Part shown: positions 28,736-37,450 of the stretch, one piece after another | Position numbering within the stretch: the first letter of the stretch is position 1 | How the letters are laid out: every line of letters begins with the position of its first letter | Source: Ferruginibacter sp. | GTDB taxonomy: Bacteria; Bacteroidota; Bacteroidia; Chitinophagales; Chitinophagaceae | Assembly (NCBI GenBank): GCA_025359625.1 | Contig: JANYFT010000031.1 | Coordinates: forward strand, 1-62,681 | Reading direction: 5' to 3' | Length of the DNA stretch: 62,681 bases | Made by a program: the position numbers and the translations under genes | Notes under the pieces: generated by a model | What the model saw: the letters and a program-made list of their open reading frames with translations, nothing else | Told to the model about the DNA's origin: nothing | Database searches by the model: none

Positions 28736-29541
28736 GGTGTAGTAAATTTTTTATAATTCTTTATGGGTTGTTTTTTTGTTGCCCCCGAGCCCGAGCCCAG
28801 GATAGTGAATATGTTTATAAAGATTCTTCTGTTATAATGGCGGATTCTATAGCCACCAGGTCCCTGGTTGTTGAAATGAAAAAGAACAGTTCCTTAAATG
28901 ATATTGTTGATACGGTATTAAAAAATAGCAAGCTTTCAGGTTTAAGTGATTCGGCTGAAGCATTAAAAAATGCCGCATCTTTTGCCTATGCCAAAAATTT
29001 AGATAGTATTTTAAAAGCCTTACAAAAAAAGCAAATTGCACCGGCTGTTCCTGTAAAGAACGATACTTCATTGTTAGAGAAATTTTTCTTTTCTTCTGTT
29101 ACTATACTTTTTTTTTGGACCCTTGCCGGTCTTTTTATTGCCTTTATTCTATATAAACTTTTTTTTACGAAAGCCTTTTTTCAACGTACTGTTGCAATCA
29201 GTAATGTTACTGTTTTACCTCAGGAAGCAGAGCAGTTGTGTGCTGCAACAGACTATAATAAATTAATAGCCCAATCTATAACAAATAGAAATTACCGCCT
29301 GGCAATACGGTACCATTACCTGCAAACATTACAAAAATTAGCAGCCAAAGGAACTATACAATTTACTGCTGATAAAACAAACTATCAATATATAAAGGAG
29401 TTGTATGGAAAGCCATACCATAATGAATTTGTTTCTTTAACAATAAACTATGAGTATGCGTGGTATGGCGGTTTTGATATGGATGAAACAATGTTTGGCA
29501 AAATTCAAAATAATTTTAAACAGTTTAATATACAATTGTAA
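28732..29541 (+). CDS. DUF4129-domain membrane protein
   Basis: A 269-residue protein with an N-terminal signal-like sequence ending RARAQ. A Ser/Lys-rich periplasmic region precedes one membrane helix at about 120-145 (TILFFWTLAGLFIAFILYKL). A cytoplasmic C-terminal DUF4129 domain has the typical LAIRYHYLQTLQKLAAKG segment and the Asn-Tyr-Gln-Tyr motif after it. DUF4129 is related to transglutaminase-linked membrane proteins and occurs in MoxR operons. It overlaps the SpoIIM gene by 4 bp and is followed after 3 bp by the DUF4350 gene, so it belongs to a tightly packed operon. The biochemical role is unknown. Confidence 0.85.
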   Translation: MRCSKFFIILYGLFFCCPRARAQDSEYVYKDSSVIMADSIATRSLVVEMKKNSSLNDIVDTVLKNSKLSGLSDSAEALKNAASFAYAKNLDSILKALQKKQIAPAVPVKNDTSLLEKFFFSSVTILFFWTLAGLFIAFILYKLFFTKAFFQRTVAISNVTVLPQEAEQLCAATDYNKLIAQSITNRNYRLAIRYHYLQTLQKLAAKGTIQFTADKTNYQYIKELYGKPYHNEFVSLTINYEYAWYGGFDMDETMFGKIQNNFKQFNIQL

Positions 29542-29544
29542 CTA

Positions 29545-30756
29545 TTGAGAAGCATTACTTTATATGGTGCCTTTTTGTTGTTGCTTGTAATACTATGTGC
29601 TTCTTGCAAAGTGCAACCGCCGGTGATACCTTCGCTGAAGGAAAGTTTTTCAAAAAAGGATAAAAATCCTTTTGGAACTTATGTTTTTTATAACCAGTTG
29701 AAGCAATTATTTTACCACAATGAGTTGCACACTAAAAGAGAAAACTTTGAAAATGTATGGCAGAATATTTCCGATACGGCCTCCATATATATATCGGTCA
29801 GTAAAAATTTATTTCTTTCAGAAGCTGGACAAAAAGCTATGCTGAGTTATGTAAATAACGGGAATACCATGTTCATCAGCAGTGAAAATATTGATAGCAG
29901 TTTGCTGGATAGTCTTGGTTGTAAGGCAGGCCAGTTAAATCTTTCAGACGAAGAACTTGCAAATATGCAATACACTTATGTTAAGATGGATACAGCTTTT
30001 TATGCAGACACCAGGCCTTATACTTATTTTTATTTCCCTTTAAATAATCATTATAAACAGTACGATACCAGCATTACAAATGTACTGGGTATAAACAAAT
30101 TTGGCAAAGCAAATTTTATTGAAGTATTTTACGGCAAGGGCCGGTTTTACCTGCATTGCGAACCAAGGGTTTTTAGCAATTATTTTTTACTGCAAAATAA
30201 AAACTACCAATACCTGCAGGATGTTTTCGCCTTTACCAATGCAACACCGGAACATGTTTACTGGGATGATTATTACAACAAAAAAAATTATCCGCCCTCG
30301 GGACAGGGAAGTAAAAATGCCTTTCAGCTTTTGCTGCAGTATCCTGCAACAGCCCGGGCTCTTTGGCTGGCGCTTCTTTTACTGGCATTCTATATTTTGT
30401 TTGGTGGCAAACGCCGACAGCGCATTGTAGCAACCATTGTAACCAATACCAATTCTACCGTTGCTTTTACAGAAACTGTGGGCCGATTATATTTGCAAAA
30501 AAAAGATAACCGTAATATGGCTGATAAGCTGATCATGTATTTTCAGGAGCATATCCGTAAACAGTATTATTTAAACACCAGCCAGGTTAATGATGATTTT
30601 ATAACAACCCTCAGCAGAAAAGTTAATGTGCAGAAAGAAATTACTGAAGCCCTTTTTAAAACAATCAGCCTTGTGCAAAATGCAACAGTGATAAGTGATC
30701 AGCAATTATTATTATTGAACCAGCAAATTGAAAAATTCTATAAAAATAAAATCTAA
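29545..30756 (+). CDS. DUF4350-domain lipoprotein/membrane protein
   Basis: A 403-residue protein starting at a TTG codon. The preceding gene's stop lies in the same frame only 3 bp upstream, and no ATG precedes the signal sequence, so TTG is the only start that gives the lipoprotein signal MRSITLYGAFLLLLVILCASC (Cys21). The mature part has a Rossmann/GATase-like DUF4350 domain (SYVNNGNTMFISSENID and surroundings). A membrane helix follows near 275-292 (ALWLALLLLAFYILFGG), then a cytoplasmic tail with helices. DUF4350 proteins are regular members of SpoIIM/DUF4129/MoxR/DUF58 operons. The stop shares one base with the MoxR start (TAATG). Confidence 0.87.
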   Translation: MRSITLYGAFLLLLVILCASCKVQPPVIPSLKESFSKKDKNPFGTYVFYNQLKQLFYHNELHTKRENFENVWQNISDTASIYISVSKNLFLSEAGQKAMLSYVNNGNTMFISSENIDSSLLDSLGCKAGQLNLSDEELANMQYTYVKMDTAFYADTRPYTYFYFPLNNHYKQYDTSITNVLGINKFGKANFIEVFYGKGRFYLHCEPRVFSNYFLLQNKNYQYLQDVFAFTNATPEHVYWDDYYNKKNYPPSGQGSKNAFQLLLQYPATARALWLALLLLAFYILFGGKRRQRIVATIVTNTNSTVAFTETVGRLYLQKKDNRNMADKLIMYFQEHIRKQYYLNTSQVNDDFITTLSRKVNVQKEITEALFKTISLVQNATVISDQQLLLLNQQIEKFYKNKI

Positions 30757-31733
30757 TGGAAGCAGATGTTTTTCAGCAGCGCACAGATCTTTCTGGCCTT
30801 AACCACCGGATGTATGCCATCAGGAACGAAATAGGAAAAGTAATTATTGGCCAGCAAAAAATGCTTGATCTTTTGATGATTGGCTTACTTTGTGATGGGC
30901 ATATTTTAATTGAAGGGGTACCCGGCGTGGCAAAAACACTTACCGCAAAACTGATGGCAAAAATTATTGATGTAGATTTTAGCCGGATACAGTTTACACC
31001 CGATCTTATGCCAAGTGATGTAGTGGGAACGTCTGTATTTAATCCAAAAGAAGGCGACTTTTATTTTAAACCAGGTCCTGTTTTCAGCAATATTATTTTG
31101 ATAGACGAAATTAACAGGGCACCTGCAAAAACACAGTCCGCACTGTTTGAAGTGATGGAGGAAAGGCAGGTAACAGTAGATGGCGTTACACACGAAATGC
31201 GTTTTCCATTTATCATTCTGGCTACACAAAACCCGGTAGAACAGGAGGGCACTTACCGTTTGCCCGAAGCCCAGTTGGATCGTTTTATTTTTAAGATCGA
31301 TGTGCAATACCCAACCCTGCAGGAAGAAATCGGCATACTCAATAACCAGCATGGCAGCACACAGAAAGAACTGTTAAACCAGGTAAATAAAATATTATCC
31401 GTTGCTGAAATACATGAATTCAGGAACCTTATTCAATCTGTACTTGTTGAACCCAGGTTAATTGAATTTATTGCAAAAATTGTTGTTGAAACACGTAATA
31501 ATCCTGCACTTTATTTGGGGGCATCTCCCAGGGCATCACTGGCAATATTGAGGGCTTCCAAAGCCAGTGCTGCCATCAAGGGAAGAGATTTTGTAACACC
31601 TGAAGATATTGTAGAAATGGCAAGCCCGGTATTAAGGCATCGCATTATACTTACCCCCGAAAAAGAAATGGAAGGGGTGACGGAAGATGATTTGATTGAA
31701 AGTATTTTAAAGAATATAGAAGTGCCGAGGTAA
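30756..31733 (+). CDS. MoxR-family AAA+ ATPase
   Basis: A 325-residue AAA+ ATPase. Walker A is GVPGVAKT (54-61) and Walker B is IILIDEIN (113-120), followed by the MoxR-specific RAPAKTQSALFEVMEERQV. Sensor 1 is ATQNPVEQEGTYRLPEAQLDRF, and the C-terminal lid contains SPRASLAILRASKA. MoxR ATPases work as chaperones with vWA-domain partners to assemble or activate complexes. Here the partners are the downstream DUF58 protein and the upstream membrane proteins. It starts one base inside the previous stop, so translation is coupled. The gene 59 bp downstream (DUF58) is the usual companion. Confidence 0.95.
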   Translation: MEADVFQQRTDLSGLNHRMYAIRNEIGKVIIGQQKMLDLLMIGLLCDGHILIEGVPGVAKTLTAKLMAKIIDVDFSRIQFTPDLMPSDVVGTSVFNPKEGDFYFKPGPVFSNIILIDEINRAPAKTQSALFEVMEERQVTVDGVTHEMRFPFIILATQNPVEQEGTYRLPEAQLDRFIFKIDVQYPTLQEEIGILNNQHGSTQKELLNQVNKILSVAEIHEFRNLIQSVLVEPRLIEFIAKIVVETRNNPALYLGASPRASLAILRASKASAAIKGRDFVTPEDIVEMASPVLRHRIILTPEKEMEGVTEDDLIESILKNIEVPR

Positions 31734-31792
31734 GGCTTCAGGAATCTCTGCCAGAACAAGAGCAAATTTTAAGGAGTTTATTTTTTTACTTT

Positions 31793-33136
31793 ATGTCCAT
31801 TATAAAAAAATATATCGGCGATCTTTTTATCACCACACGATTTTACCTGGTGTTGGGTATTTGCATTGTATTATTTATCATTTCTTTTTTTTATGCTCCA
31901 TTATTTATTGTACCTCAAATTGCCTGGTATGTAATATTGATATTGTTGGTGATTGATTATTTCTTTCTGTTTATAATGGGTAAAACGCCGCAGGTAAAAA
32001 GGTTGATGGCAGATCGTTTAAGTAACAGCGACGAAAATAAAATTACTTTACAGGTTATTAACACCATGCCTTTTGAATTGTACATGGAAATTATTGATGA
32101 GCTGCCTGTTCAGTTTCAAAAGCGAGACTTTGTTTTATATCAGCATTTTAAAGCCCGTCAACAAAAAAATATTGTTTATAAAGTAAGGCCGGCAGAAAGG
32201 GGCGAATATTATTTTGGTGATATCATTGTTTATGTAAAATCTATCCTGGGGCTGTTAATGCGCAGGCATAATATAGCGGCTGAGGTAATGGTGCCGGTGT
32301 ATCCTTCGTTTATGCAATTGCGCAAGTATGAGTTGTTGTCAAAAACTACTATTCAACTGGAGCATGGGAATAAACGAATGCGTAAAATGGGCCACAGTAT
32401 GGAGTTTGAACAAATAAAGGAATATGTAAGGGGAGACGATGTGAGAACTATTAACTGGAAGGCTACAGCCCGAAAGTCATCGCTGATGGTAAACAATTAT
32501 ACCGATGAAAAAAGTCAACAAGTGTATTGCCTTATTGATAAAGGCCGATTAATGAAAATGCCTTTTGGCAATTTAAGCCTGCTGGATTATGCTATTAACA
32601 GCACATTGGTATTAAGCAATGTTTGTTTACAAAAACAGGATAAAGTTGGGCTTATAACTTTTGCCAATAAAATAGGCACCGTGCTGGCAGCCGACAGAAA
32701 GCCCATACAGAGGGCGAATATTTTACAACTTCTCTATAACCAGGAAACCCAATTTTTAGAAAGCGATTATGAGATGCTTTATCTGCAGATACGCAGCAGG
32801 ATAAAGCAACGCAGCCTGTTAATATTATTTGCCAATTTTGAATCACTGTCTGGTTTAAAACGCCAGCTAAATTATCTGCGTTCTATTGCAAAGCATCATT
32901 TACTGATGGTGATTTTTTTTGAAAATACTGAATTAAAAGAACTGTCCGTGATTCCTGCAACCAACCTCGAAGAGGTATACGTTAAAACTATTGCGGAAAA
33001 ATTTGCTTTTGAAAAGCGGCTGATCGTTAAAGAACTTTCCAAACATGGCATCTTATCCATATTAACTTCTCCGGAAAGTTTAACGGTAAACACCATCAAT
33101 AAATATTTAGAATTAAAGGCCAGGCAGGCAATATAG
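31793..33136 (+). CDS. DUF58/vWA-like membrane protein
   Basis: A 447-residue protein with two N-terminal membrane helices (about 15-35 and 41-62), an Ig-like stretch, and the diagnostic DUF58 motif EFEQIKEYVRGDDVRTINWK near residues 203-222. This is followed by a degenerate vWA fold starting QVYCLIDKGR. Proteins of this type are MoxR partners, and some take part in envelope stress responses or in maturing periplasmic proteins. It ends the SpoIIM/DUF4129/DUF4350/MoxR/DUF58 operon. BatA-type vWA genes that often follow are absent here, since truB follows after a repeat-rich gap. Confidence 0.92.
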   Translation: MSIIKKYIGDLFITTRFYLVLGICIVLFIISFFYAPLFIVPQIAWYVILILLVIDYFFLFIMGKTPQVKRLMADRLSNSDENKITLQVINTMPFELYMEIIDELPVQFQKRDFVLYQHFKARQQKNIVYKVRPAERGEYYFGDIIVYVKSILGLLMRRHNIAAEVMVPVYPSFMQLRKYELLSKTTIQLEHGNKRMRKMGHSMEFEQIKEYVRGDDVRTINWKATARKSSLMVNNYTDEKSQQVYCLIDKGRLMKMPFGNLSLLDYAINSTLVLSNVCLQKQDKVGLITFANKIGTVLAADRKPIQRANILQLLYNQETQFLESDYEMLYLQIRSRIKQRSLLILFANFESLSGLKRQLNYLRSIAKHHLLMVIFFENTELKELSVIPATNLEEVYVKTIAEKFAFEKRLIVKELSKHGILSILTSPESLTVNTINKYLELKARQAI

Positions 33137-33256
33137 GAAGCACCTATCAGCCCCTATCCCCTAAAGGGGTAAACATGCCGATTGTACAAATTTGGATGTC
33201 TTTATACTTTAGCTTAAGGGGGATGAGATGTTGATTGTAATGATTGGATATCTTCA

Positions 33257-33356
33257 TACTTGATACTTTATACTTGATACTTTTGATCCCTTATAAACTT
33301 TTACCCTTTTCACCTTATATACCTTTTATACTTTACCCTTTCCTTACAGTACCTTC
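33257..33356. repeat. Tandem repeat and pyrimidine-rich tract before truB
   Basis: Two perfect tandem copies of ATACTTGATACTTT (33257-33270 and 33271-33284) are followed by about 70 bases made mainly of degenerate ACTTTTAC/CTTTTATAC/CCTTAT units. A CCCC-TAAA-GGGG hairpin lies upstream at 33158-33169. The 234-bp gap between the DUF58 gene and truB holds no gene. Similar short iterated sequences are common between Bacteroidota genes. Confidence 0.65.
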
Positions 33357-33370
33357 GCAAAAAAATATCA

Positions 33371-34186
33371 TTGGCCCGTAAAGAAACATACCGCTCAAAA
33401 CATACCAGTAAATTAGGTGAAATAAATATTCCAGCAAAGCACGAACGTAAAGAAAGAATCCCCATTGACCCTGCTATACAATTACCATTTGCAGAAGGTA
33501 AAGTGCTGTTGATTGATAAGCCGCTGCACTGGACATCCTTTGATATGGTGCGAAAATTAAGGGTGATATTGCAGATAAAGAAAATTGGCCATGCCGGCAC
33601 CTTAGATCCTTTAGCAACGGGCTTATTAATAGTATGCACCGGTAAGTTTACAAAAAAAATAAACGAGTACATGGCAAAAGAAAAAGAATACACCGGCCAT
33701 TTTATTTTAGGCGCCACAACGCCCACATTTGACCTGGAAAGTGCGCCGGAAGAATTTAAAGATTACTCAGCAATAACAGCAGCAGCAATACATAAGGCAA
33801 CCGAACAATTCACTGGTTCTATTCAGCAAGTACCACCTATTTATTCTGCCATAAAAAAAGAGGGTATTGCTTTATATGAGCTGGCAAGAAAAGGAGTTGA
33901 AGTAAAGCTGGAGCCAAGAAATGTAACCATTCATTCATTTGAAATTACGGCGATTGATTTACCGCAAGTGGAGTTTAAAGTTGTTTGCTCAACGGGGACG
34001 TATATACGCAGTTTGGCAAACGATTTTGGAGCAGCCTTAGGTTGCGGAGCTTACCTGAGTTGTTTAAGAAGAACAAGGATTGGTGAATTTGAAGTAAGTA
34101 CTGCCATTAATATGGATGAATTTATGCTGCAAATAAATAGAGAAAATCCGACTGATAAAATTGGGGAGGTGCTGCCTGTTGAGTAA
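33371..34186 (+). CDS. truB: tRNA pseudouridine(55) synthase
   Basis: A 271-residue TruB. It converts uridine 55 of tRNAs to pseudouridine. The catalytic aspartate is Asp79 in GHAGTLDPLATG, the TruB signature. Other family motifs are KVLLIDKPLHWTSFD, KEYTGHFILG, QVPPIYSAIKKEG and CSTGTYIRSLANDFG. The reading frame has no ATG upstream of the catalytic part, so the start is taken at TTG 33371. This gives a basic N-terminal extension of about 43 residues before KVLLIDKP, which is longer than in E. coli. It is convergent with the TamL-like gene, with one base between the stops. Confidence 0.95.
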   Translation: MARKETYRSKHTSKLGEINIPAKHERKERIPIDPAIQLPFAEGKVLLIDKPLHWTSFDMVRKLRVILQIKKIGHAGTLDPLATGLLIVCTGKFTKKINEYMAKEKEYTGHFILGATTPTFDLESAPEEFKDYSAITAAAIHKATEQFTGSIQQVPPIYSAIKKEGIALYELARKGVEVKLEPRNVTIHSFEITAIDLPQVEFKVVCSTGTYIRSLANDFGAALGCGAYLSCLRRTRIGEFEVSTAINMDEFMLQINRENPTDKIGEVLPVE

Positions 34187-34187
34187 T

Positions 34188-36638
34188 TTAAAAAGGGTAA
34201 CTTAAGCCAATAGTAAAATTAAAATTTTGATAGCGCCAGTTTCTATATTCAACCCCTCTTTTAAATAAATTGTTGAAGCTAATATCAGGAATTTTCCAGC
34301 CATCATTTTTGGCAATGTCTGGTTTTTTAAATCTAAAGCCAAGATCAAAGCGCAGCACAACATAGTTAAAATCAAATCTAAAGCCGGTGCCAACGTCAAC
34401 GCCCAGTTGCTTATAAAAATTATTAAAATTAAACTGAAGGCTATCTGCACCACCGCCTGGACGTGTATTTCTAAAATTCCACACATTGCCTATATCTGTA
34501 AATAAAGCCCATTTTAAAGTTAGGGAATTGGGTATTATTTGAAAAAGATCATGGCGGTATTCTGCATTTACTTCAAAGCGGATATCACCTGTACGGTCGT
34601 TGGTAAGCACATTGCTTACACCCAACGGTTTTGCGCCAGGGCCAATACCTCTGATAGGCCAACCCCTCATGCTATTGGCACCTCCAGAGTAATATTGTTT
34701 AAAAAACGGGAGAGAGGCCGTATCATTATTTTCCAATGGTATGCCTACACCAAGAAAGGCCCGGAAAACCCTGGCTGATTTTGGATTGGTAATGGCAAAA
34801 GTATATTCACCATCTACCTTTACAAACTGGCGCAATTCTTTTTTAAAAATGCCCAGCCTGCCCCATAGTAAGCCAGACTCTTCAATATTGCCACTAAAAG
34901 AGTGTTGCCTGTTGGTATGTTTTGGGTTAATATAAGTGGAAGAATAACTGTAAGAACTGCCAATTATTAAAGCGGTATTATACGAGTAACGCAGGTAAGG
35001 ATTATCGTGTAAAATAGTTTTAAAACTATCGGATTGGTTAAAGAGATAGGAGTACTCAATGTTGGGAAATTTGATTACGTTTTTCCTGTTAACCTTGTTG
35101 TTCCATTGATTACCAAAAGCTATACCGGTTGAAAAAAGATTAAAGAGATCTATTCTTTTGGTGTATGATGGATTGGTATTGATAAAAGTTTGCTGAGAGA
35201 TTGGTTTACCGCTATTAAACCACGCCTTAGGCAACAGGTTGATTGGTCCCAGCAAACGGGGGAAACTGATGGTATTGGTATAACTCAGTTCATTTGAATT
35301 TATGATCCTGTTCGAACGTTGTGTATTCAAATTTAATTCTACTCCATACCGGATAGCGTGGGTCATTTTAATACCTTCTTTATGGATATTGCGGTTTTGC
35401 AAAGAAAGGTTTGTAGATAGGCCAAGCAGGTTTCCACCACTTGCTACAGTGGCCGTATTAGTGTTACTGTTTACCGAATAGCTGGCCTCCACATTGGCTT
35501 CAAACCCAAATTTTTTGGCGGGTATCAGTTGCAATATCATATCAAGTTTTCCGATGCTGTCTTTTCTTTCAATGGTCTGAATATTTACATTTTGCCAAAC
35601 GCCTGTTTTGGAAAAATTGCTTATTGTCTTTGCATAATTTTCCTGCCGGTAAAGATCTCCTTTTTTAAAATCCATATTGCGAACTAAAAAACCGTTTCGA
35701 AATAATTTTTTATGATAGCGGATTAAATAGCCATTTCTTTTAGCCGTATCTTCTTTATAACTCAAATCATTTATTGTATCGCTGGTACTGTAATCCGGAT
35801 AGATATATATGTTATTGATGTAAAATTTTTGTAATCGCATAGTGTCTGCCAAAGGATTTAAAATCATATCAAGTTTAATAGTGGGCTTATTTCTTTTTTC
35901 GTTGGCTTCTGCCAGTAACCGGATACTTTCAAAAGGATCATCAGAAATATTGGTTAATGATAAGATGGTGGTATCGCCCCTCATTTTCAGATCATCAGAA
36001 GAAAATTTATAATAGCCGTTATTGCGGTATAATATTACCATACGGCTTATTTCGCCAATAATATTTGCCTTGGTAACAGGGGTTGATTTTAGAATAAAAG
36101 ATGCAGGTTTTGCTTTTTCTGCAAGCAATTGAAGGTCTGGCTTTTTTAATTTGTAAATGATGGTATCTATTAAAGTAGGGTTACCTGCATCAATGATATA
36201 TTTTACTGATACCCTTTGCTGCTTTTCAAATTTTAATGAATACGAACTAAAAAAAGTTCCGCTGAGAGTATCAATTTTTACACTATCTTTTGCCTGGTAA
36301 TACCCAAGGTGCAACATAGAACCAATCATATTTCTTGCACTAAGGTGGGAATAAGCTGTATCATAAGCAGCTGATGGGGTTGCCTTGTGAAATAGAAACA
36401 ATTTATCTATTGTCACCACCCTGGCACTATCATCTAACTGATCAAATAAACGTTGCTTTACTACATTTCTTTCATCGGAATTAAAATTGCCTCCTTTAAG
36501 CTCAATACTTGTTTTAAACAAAAAGGGTTTATTTTTTTGATAATTTCGTACGGTAGTACAGGAAGACAGGATCAATGCTAAGAAAAAAATATTTTTCAAA
36601 CCATTCAGTAAATTTGTTTTTACAACCACACTAAACAC
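34188..36638 (-). CDS. TamL-like Omp85-family outer-membrane lipoprotein
   Basis: An 816-residue BamA/TamA-type protein. A signal sequence ends in lipobox LILSSC, and POTRA-like domains follow (about 40-380). The C-terminal surface-antigen barrel (about 390-816) contains YYSGGANSMRGWPIRGIGPG, the Omp85 loop 6 region with its (V/I)RG(F/W)-type motif, and ends in a typical barrel strand with C-terminal Phe (LSYPF). In Bacteroidota, lipid-anchored TamA homologues are called TamL and work with TamB in outer-membrane assembly. The frame opens with GTG at 36638. A TTG at 36599 would give a tighter lipoprotein signal (MKNIFFLALILSSC). No tamB is in the window. The methyltransferase gene is divergent by 21 bp. 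Confidence 0.9.
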   Translation of the reverse strand: MFSVVVKTNLLNGLKNIFFLALILSSCTTVRNYQKNKPFLFKTSIELKGGNFNSDERNVVKQRLFDQLDDSARVVTIDKLFLFHKATPSAAYDTAYSHLSARNMIGSMLHLGYYQAKDSVKIDTLSGTFFSSYSLKFEKQQRVSVKYIIDAGNPTLIDTIIYKLKKPDLQLLAEKAKPASFILKSTPVTKANIIGEISRMVILYRNNGYYKFSSDDLKMRGDTTILSLTNISDDPFESIRLLAEANEKRNKPTIKLDMILNPLADTMRLQKFYINNIYIYPDYSTSDTINDLSYKEDTAKRNGYLIRYHKKLFRNGFLVRNMDFKKGDLYRQENYAKTISNFSKTGVWQNVNIQTIERKDSIGKLDMILQLIPAKKFGFEANVEASYSVNSNTNTATVASGGNLLGLSTNLSLQNRNIHKEGIKMTHAIRYGVELNLNTQRSNRIINSNELSYTNTISFPRLLGPINLLPKAWFNSGKPISQQTFINTNPSYTKRIDLFNLFSTGIAFGNQWNNKVNRKNVIKFPNIEYSYLFNQSDSFKTILHDNPYLRYSYNTALIIGSSYSYSSTYINPKHTNRQHSFSGNIEESGLLWGRLGIFKKELRQFVKVDGEYTFAITNPKSARVFRAFLGVGIPLENNDTASLPFFKQYYSGGANSMRGWPIRGIGPGAKPLGVSNVLTNDRTGDIRFEVNAEYRHDLFQIIPNSLTLKWALFTDIGNVWNFRNTRPGGGADSLQFNFNNFYKQLGVDVGTGFRFDFNYVVLRFDLGFRFKKPDIAKNDGWKIPDISFNNLFKRGVEYRNWRYQNFNFTIGLSYPF

Positions 36639-36659
36639 TATATAAATTTTAATAGAACG

Positions 36660-37403
36660 ATGTTAAGCAAAACCTATACCAAATATATCCAAAGTTTGCA
36701 CCATAAAAAAGTAAGAGATACTGAGGATGTATTTATTGCCGAAGGTAGTAAAGTAGTAATGGAATTATTAAAGTCAGCAATATTTTCATGCCAACAGGTA
36801 TTGGGCCTTCAGCAGTGGTTGCAGGAAAATGAAAACAGCATTCGTAAATATTATGCAGGCCCGTTGCAGGTTATAGACAATTTTGATCTGGAAAAAATAT
36901 CTTCACAAAGCTCACCCAACCAGGTTTTAGGGGTGTTTAAAAAATTAACAAAAACAACTGTTACAGCAAAAGGTAAAATAAGTTTGGTGTTAGACGCCAT
37001 ACAAGATCCTGGAAACCTGGGCACCATCATCCGTATTGCAGATTGGTTTGGCATACCCTCGGTTATTTGCTCAAACAATTGTACTGACATGTACAATCCA
37101 AAAGTGGTGCAAAGCACCATGGGCAGTTTGGGCAGGGTCCAAATAATGTATACCACTTTAGCAGAGTGGCTGCAAAAAAATGATACAGTACATATTTATG
37201 CTGCCGCATTGAATGGAAAAAATGTAAGCGAATTAAAAGGTTTAAAAGAAGGCATTATCGTTATAGGTAACGAATCAAAAGGCATCAGTGATGAGATAAT
37301 GCAATTGTGTACAGAAAAGATAACGATACCTAAAAAAGGCGAAGCAGAATCGTTGAATGCAGCAGTGGCGACAGGAATTATTTTGTCGCATATTTTTCCA
37401 TAA
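36660..37403 (+). CDS. SpoU/TrmH-family RNA 2'-O-methyltransferase
   Basis: A 247-residue SPOUT methyltransferase. The three SpoU motifs are clear: motif 1 DAIQDPGNLGTIIRIADWFG (Asn and Arg near residues 120-127), motif 2 IVIGNESKGIS, and motif 3 ITIPKKGEAESLNAAVATGI. An N-terminal substrate-binding domain of about 95 residues (KVRDTEDVFIAEGSKVVMELL) is like that of rRNA methyltransferases of the RlmB/TsnR type. It transfers a methyl group from S-adenosylmethionine to a ribose in rRNA or tRNA. The exact target is not deducible. The stop codon lies inside the palindrome that follows. Confidence 0.93.
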   Translation: MLSKTYTKYIQSLHHKKVRDTEDVFIAEGSKVVMELLKSAIFSCQQVLGLQQWLQENENSIRKYYAGPLQVIDNFDLEKISSQSSPNQVLGVFKKLTKTTVTAKGKISLVLDAIQDPGNLGTIIRIADWFGIPSVICSNNCTDMYNPKVVQSTMGSLGRVQIMYTTLAEWLQKNDTVHIYAAALNGKNVSELKGLKEGIIVIGNESKGISDEIMQLCTEKITIPKKGEAESLNAAVATGIILSHIFP

Positions 37404-37450
37404 CGTGCCACGCCGGTCTGACCTTCGGTGCCGACCGACGTGGCACGTTA
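37401..37450. terminator. Bidirectional hairpin containing both convergent stop codons
   Basis: TAACGTGCCACG (37401-37412) and CGTGGCACGTTA (37439-37450) are a perfect 12-base inverted repeat around a GC-rich, itself partly palindromic core (CCGGTC ... GACCG). The first three bases are the methyltransferase stop codon. The last three, read on the other strand, are the stop codon of the FtsX-type permease. It probably ends both transcripts, though there is no long T-run, and it might instead be a mobile palindromic repeat. Confidence 0.7.
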
